A DNA stretch of 64,000 bases. Origin: Mucilaginibacter sp. SG564 (GTDB lineage Bacteria; Bacteroidota; Bacteroidia; Sphingobacteriales; Sphingobacteriaceae). Each line of letters begins with the position of its first letter. Position 1 is the stretch's first letter. The translations under genes were made by a program, and so were the position numbers. Where the stretch lies: NCBI RefSeq assembly GCF_013149275.1, contig NZ_JABGNA010000002.1, positions 496,001 to 560,000 of the forward strand, in the 5' to 3' direction. The notes beneath the pieces were generated by a model that was given only the letters and a program-made list of their open reading frames with translations, had not been told where the DNA came from and searched no databases. Below are positions 60,162 to 64,000 of the stretch, in pieces.

Positions 60162-62804
60162 TTAATTTTCTGTTGGTGTTTTTGGCCAGCAGTTCATATA
60201 TCCGCCTTCTGTATTTTCTTTTATTACATCATTATTGTTAATACCGCGCATCAATGCGCCCTGTAAATTGATAATGGCTTTATCCGGATTCAGCGCGTCT
60301 TTAATACGCAGGTGAAGATCGGCAAAGTGTGCCGCGGTTAAGGCATCTCCGCCCTTTGGTAATCCGGCATCAATCTTCTTTAATTCTGCACGTACCATCG
60401 GCCTGATATCAGACAAAGCAATGTTTATTGGCGTTAGGCCAAAATAAGCCAACTGCGCGCTTGTTATACCCGGAAATGAAAAGCTCGCGTCGGTGATGAG
60501 TAAACTTTTTAGGTTTTCGATATAGCCGCGTTGCAAATTGCGTTTAAACGCATCTGGTTTACTGCTATTAAACACTCCTGAATGTACATCTGTAAATAGC
60601 TCTGCCACGGTGTATGCATTGCTGCCATTTTTGGCTTCATTATCATACATGCGTGCCAGTCTTGATGGGCTAAGCACATTACCCAGCACAGCTACCTGGA
60701 GTGCTTTGATGCGGTTAAGTACAACGCCATTATCAAATTTGCTTAACTCTGGCTTGTTTATTAACCATTGCGGGGTTTCAAACAATTGCTTGTTTAAAAA
60801 CAGCATCGCATCGCGTTGCCGGTTTTTGTTTACAAAATCATAAACAGCGCCTTTTTGATCATAAGTTTTAAAGTTTTCATTCATCCCGCCAATATTGGTA
60901 GTAACGTGACCCATATAGCGGTTAAACTGACCTATCACCTCGTTGTATAATTCGGCCACATCGCTAAAATTCTCATTTTTTTGATAGGTCCATTTTTCGA
61001 GGTTTGGTAAAATGCGTTTCAGGTTGGCTATACCATAGGTGCTGGCTTTCATAGCATTGTCGCCCAGGTCTTCATTTTGCAGGCGTGGGTCAATCGATGT
61101 GCCCTGGCGTCCGAAATAGTAAAGCGGATTGCCTGCTTTTTTATCGGTCCAGTCGGCCAGTATTTCTTTCTCCTGTACGGCCGTCTTATTGCCCGGGAAC
61201 CAACTGTAACCCCATTTGATAGACCACAGGTCATACTCGCCTATTTGAGGATAAAGATGAGTGACGCCATCGCCTGGTTGAGCTATATAGTTAAAGCGGG
61301 CATAGTCCATAATAGATGGCGCGGTGCCATGTTTATCGGTAAATGTTTTGGAGCGGAGTGAATCAACCGGGTACGCGTAGCTCGAACCGAAGTTATGTGG
61401 TAAGCCAAGTGTGTGTCCAATTTCATGTGATGATACAAAACGGATAAGTTCGCCCATTTGCTCATCAGAAAATTGTGCTTTGCGTGCGGCCGGATTTACG
61501 GCGGCAGTTTGTATCAGGTACCAATCGCGCAACAAGCTCATTACGTTATGATACCAGCCCACGTGGCTTTCCAGAATCTCGCCGGTACGGGGATCAGAAA
61601 CGTGTGGGCCATAAGCGTTCTCCACATCCGATGCAAAATAGCGGATCACGCTGTAGCGCGCATCTTCGGTGCTAAACTCCGGGTCTTGTTTATGCGTTGG
61701 GGCTTCTTTACCAACAATAGCATTTTTAAAACCCGCAGCTTCAAAAGCCTTGTTCCAATCGTTTACGCCAGCTATAAGGTATGGTACCCATTTTTTAGGT
61801 GTTGCCGGATCAATATAATAAACTATTTGTTTTTTAGGCTCAACCAGTTCGCCGCGTGAATAAGCAGCGGGGTCTTTAGGCTCCAGTTTCCAGCGGTGTA
61901 TATAGGCTGTTACCTTGGCTTTTTGAGCATCAGTTCCATAATCGGTTTGGCGCTGACCAAAAAAACCAACCCTTTCATCGCTGATACGGGCTTTCATTGG
62001 TGTTTTTGGCAATAATAGCATAGAGGTGTTAAACTCAAAAGTGATAGCTCCTGTAGAGTTATCTGTAGGCGATTCTGCCGAGCGGTATGTTTTTAAGGTA
62101 TGCGCTTCCAAGTTTATAGGGAAACTTTTAATGGTATCAATATAAGAACGGGTATTATCAACGCCCGAAACTTTATAGGCTTTTTTAACATTATCTGTTA
62201 AACCAATAGCGCTTATATCGCCATTGTAAAAATCGGTAACATCAATGAGTACGCCTGTGCTGTCTTTATTGAATGCCTTAATATCAAAAGCGGCTAATAC
62301 GGCATCGAGATTGGAGTTTTTTACCGATTGGTACATATCGGTAGTACTATCAGCCCGTATAGAGTAGCTGGGCACGCGTATAAATATCTGCTTGTCATGG
62401 CGCTCCCATTTCCAAACCTGGTCGTTCAACTCTTCGCCGCCATATTGCTGGCCAAATGTTTTTAGTCCGCCGGGAGTTTTAACATACCGGGTAACTACCA
62501 GCATTTCACGGTTGATCAAAGAGTCTGGAATTTCATAATAATACTTGCCCTCAACCTTGTAGGTATTAAAAAGACCGCTATCGGCTTTGGTTTTGCCGGT
62601 GATTATTTCGCTGAATTTTTTAATGCCCTCTTTTTTGGGTGCACCTGCCGTTGCGGTAGCTGTAGTTGTTCCGCCCGGGCCTGTTGTTTTAAGCGTTAAG
62701 GTTTGATTTGCCGTATGTTTTTTGGTAGCGCATGAGCTGGCTAAAACAGCAAAAATAAAAGCAGAGCCCCGTATATAACGGCCTGCGATAAGATGTTTTT
62801 TCAT
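60162..62804 (-). CDS. Large exported zinc-dependent metalloprotease (DUF5117 type)
   Basis: An 880-residue lipoprotein-like protein (lipobox LASSC near 21-25). The long N-terminal region (DUF5118/DUF5117 type) precedes a metzincin-like zinc site HEIGHTLGLPHNFGSS, with third His in LPHNF (HExxHxxGxxH). The following Met-turn candidate is SIMDYARFNY. These Bacteroidota proteins are predicted peptidases of the outer envelope; substrates are unknown. It is convergent with the 90-residue gene and followed by a terminator. Confidence 0.93.
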   Translation of the reverse strand: MKKHLIAGRYIRGSAFIFAVLASSCATKKHTANQTLTLKTTGPGGTTTATATAGAPKKEGIKKFSEIITGKTKADSGLFNTYKVEGKYYYEIPDSLINREMLVVTRYVKTPGGLKTFGQQYGGEELNDQVWKWERHDKQIFIRVPSYSIRADSTTDMYQSVKNSNLDAVLAAFDIKAFNKDSTGVLIDVTDFYNGDISAIGLTDNVKKAYKVSGVDNTRSYIDTIKSFPINLEAHTLKTYRSAESPTDNSTGAITFEFNTSMLLLPKTPMKARISDERVGFFGQRQTDYGTDAQKAKVTAYIHRWKLEPKDPAAYSRGELVEPKKQIVYYIDPATPKKWVPYLIAGVNDWNKAFEAAGFKNAIVGKEAPTHKQDPEFSTEDARYSVIRYFASDVENAYGPHVSDPRTGEILESHVGWYHNVMSLLRDWYLIQTAAVNPAARKAQFSDEQMGELIRFVSSHEIGHTLGLPHNFGSSYAYPVDSLRSKTFTDKHGTAPSIMDYARFNYIAQPGDGVTHLYPQIGEYDLWSIKWGYSWFPGNKTAVQEKEILADWTDKKAGNPLYYFGRQGTSIDPRLQNEDLGDNAMKASTYGIANLKRILPNLEKWTYQKNENFSDVAELYNEVIGQFNRYMGHVTTNIGGMNENFKTYDQKGAVYDFVNKNRQRDAMLFLNKQLFETPQWLINKPELSKFDNGVVLNRIKALQVAVLGNVLSPSRLARMYDNEAKNGSNAYTVAELFTDVHSGVFNSSKPDAFKRNLQRGYIENLKSLLITDASFSFPGITSAQLAYFGLTPINIALSDIRPMVRAELKKIDAGLPKGGDALTAAHFADLHLRIKDALNPDKAIINLQGALMRGINNNDVIKENTEGGYMNCWPKTPTEN

Positions 62805-62860
62805 TTATGTCAATACTTAAACAGTAAACTTAAATAAAATAAACACGATGTTATAACATA

Positions 62861-62892
62861 TAATAGGGTGATTTTTAAAAATCACCCTATTA
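62861..62892. terminator. 32-bp perfect palindrome, terminator of the retropepsin-like gene
   Basis: TAATAGGGTGATTTTT followed directly by its complement. It overlaps the stop codon of the minus-strand gene, and the AT-rich tail fits a terminator. Confidence 0.8.
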
Positions 62893-64000
62893 TATACGCC
62901 TTTTTAAAGTAAGCACCACTTTATCCAGCTTTTTATCGTGATAAACATCCAATAAAAGGCTACGATCATTACGGGATTTGAAGATTTCATCAATTTCTTC
63001 GAGGGTCATTTTAGATACGGGCTTAAAATTGATAGCTACTATTTCGTCGTCTCTTTCCAGCCCAACTTCATCAGCGGCCGAGCCCGGTTCAACCCGGTTA
63101 ATAACAATGCGGTCAAAATTATCGCCGGCGGCATAATATTCAAGCCCGCTCATATCATGTTCAAAAGGTGCTTTAAAATTGGAGCCTGGCTTTAAGTACA
63201 TGGTGTTATGGGTATAATCCAGGATCACCGAAAAACGTTTTAGGGTTCCTATCCCAAGATTGCCATCCCGGGGAACCGAAAGCGAGCTTTGGGCGCTATT
63301 GACGTCTGGAAAAGAGGCGATCAGCTGCTTGATCTTAAATTTACCCAGTTCCAACGATTCCAGCCGGCCGATATACCCATTAATTGGGCCGTTTAACCCA
63401 ATCCCCAGGTTGGCCGAGGCAATAAATTTTTGCGGAAGGCCATATCGTTTCACCACCGTTTCGAGCGATATGGGGTGCCCGGCCCCCAGATCAATGATTA
63501 GCTTTGTTTTTATATTCTCGCCGCTTTGCAGTTTTACCCATGTTTCTACATAGGGTTTTCGGTCTTCAATAGTGATGGGAATAGGTACCCCCTTCCGAAA
63601 CACTTTGAGGTCCTTTGGCCGCCAAACCGTTAATGTACTATCCGGAACATTGATCCTGACGGCCAGATTATTGAAAAACTCGTAGCCAAGTAAACCATGT
63701 ATAGGCATACCCGCATATCCGGATAAGCTAAACAGATCCTTTTTAAGAATGGCGGCCGCTACGTCATAACTTACCAGGCCTGGGATCTCAACATCCAACG
63801 CTGAAGTAACATAAGCTTCTGCATCTTCCCCCTCACCAAGGCCGGGTATTTTTAAGGTTCGTTTGTTGGGAATAGAAATGGAATCAACTAGTTTGGGGTC
63901 GGTAATGATCATTAAACCAACGCCGGTATCCAATATGAAATTGAATGGGCCTTTATGATTTATATTTAATTTGATCACCATCAGGCTCCGTACCAGGCGG
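62890..64000 (-). CDS. Retropepsin-like aspartyl protease with PDZ (N-terminus outside window)
   Basis: The frame stays open to the right edge; the Met at 63981 is not the start, because in-frame codons upstream (RLVRS) continue the usual strand before NHKGPFNFILDTG. Two aspartyl protease halves have DTGVGLMII and IIDLGAGHPISLE. A PDZ domain at the C-terminus has RVEPGSAADEVGLERDDEIVAI. In Bacteroidota this layout is common in exported proteases. Second half Asp-Leu-Gly replaces the usual Asp-Thr/Ser-Gly, so activity may need both halves or be altered. Confidence 0.88.
   Translation of the reverse strand, partial: RLVRSLMVIKLNINHKGPFNFILDTGVGLMIITDPKLVDSISIPNKRTLKIPGLGEGEDAEAYVTSALDVEIPGLVSYDVAAAILKKDLFSLSGYAGMPIHGLLGYEFFNNLAVRINVPDSTLTVWRPKDLKVFRKGVPIPITIEDRKPYVETWVKLQSGENIKTKLIIDLGAGHPISLETVVKRYGLPQKFIASANLGIGLNGPINGYIGRLESLELGKFKIKQLIASFPDVNSAQSSLSVPRDGNLGIGTLKRFSVILDYTHNTMYLKPGSNFKAPFEHDMSGLEYYAAGDNFDRIVINRVEPGSAADEVGLERDDEIVAINFKPVSKMTLEEIDEIFKSRNDRSLLLDVYHDKKLDKVVLTLKRRI

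Overview
The window looks like chromosomal DNA of a Bacteroidota bacterium of the Sphingobacteriaceae, most likely Mucilaginibacter or a close relative. This is inferred, not proven. Supporting signs are the TAnnTTTG promoter boxes, the many secreted proteins ending their signal in AQ, an OMP_b-brl/TonB-dependent receptor, FecR-like and DUF3078 proteins, GH5/GH30 enzymes, and hairpin repeats between genes. No rRNA, tRNA or CRISPR array was seen.

Positions 1-30900 are ordinary accessory and core chromosome. They hold a GxxExxY nuclease-like gene inside a 24-bp perfect inverted repeat, an O-methyltransferase, two cell-wall glucosaminidases, an NPP1-like and a MACPF lipoprotein side by side, a PHP-domain phosphoesterase, and a FtsX-type permease beside a histidine kinase/response regulator pair. 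YceI and Crp/Fnr genes follow, then a TetR/SDR pair with its operator, AraC, chloramphenicol acetyltransferase-like and DUF1543 genes, ffh and an M1 peptidase.

Positions 31791-47868 are a complete 16,078-bp transposon of the Tn5053/Tn402 (Tn7-like) type inserted in yifB/comM. Its ends are TGT...ACA, it is flanked by a 5-bp duplication (GGTGG), and removing it with one copy of the duplication restores a yifB frame of 512 codons (counted from TTG, stop included). Its transposition module is TniA (DDE), TniB (AAA+) and TniQ (zinc ribbon), with a serine resolvase behind a res-like region and no TnsA. A 594-residue protein of unknown function is convergent with tniQ. The cargo is (a) a translationally coupled ubiquitin-like operon: a three-repeat ubiquitin-like protein, an E1/ThiF enzyme, a DUF6527-like zinc protein and small proteins; and (b) a cytoplasmic subtilisin-like protease behind an XRE regulator and an ImmA/IrrE metallopeptidase. 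Both modules look like anti-phage or stress systems. This element is the most interesting part of the window.

Positions 47874-64000 return to chromosome: the yifB 3' part, an M61-like PDZ peptidase, a HEAT-like protein, a GH5/GH30 secreted glycosidase pair, a lone receiver protein, a large outer-membrane beta-barrel protein with a glycine-rich insert, a collagen-like lipoprotein, a large zinc metalloprotease and a retropepsin-like/PDZ protein cut by the window edge.
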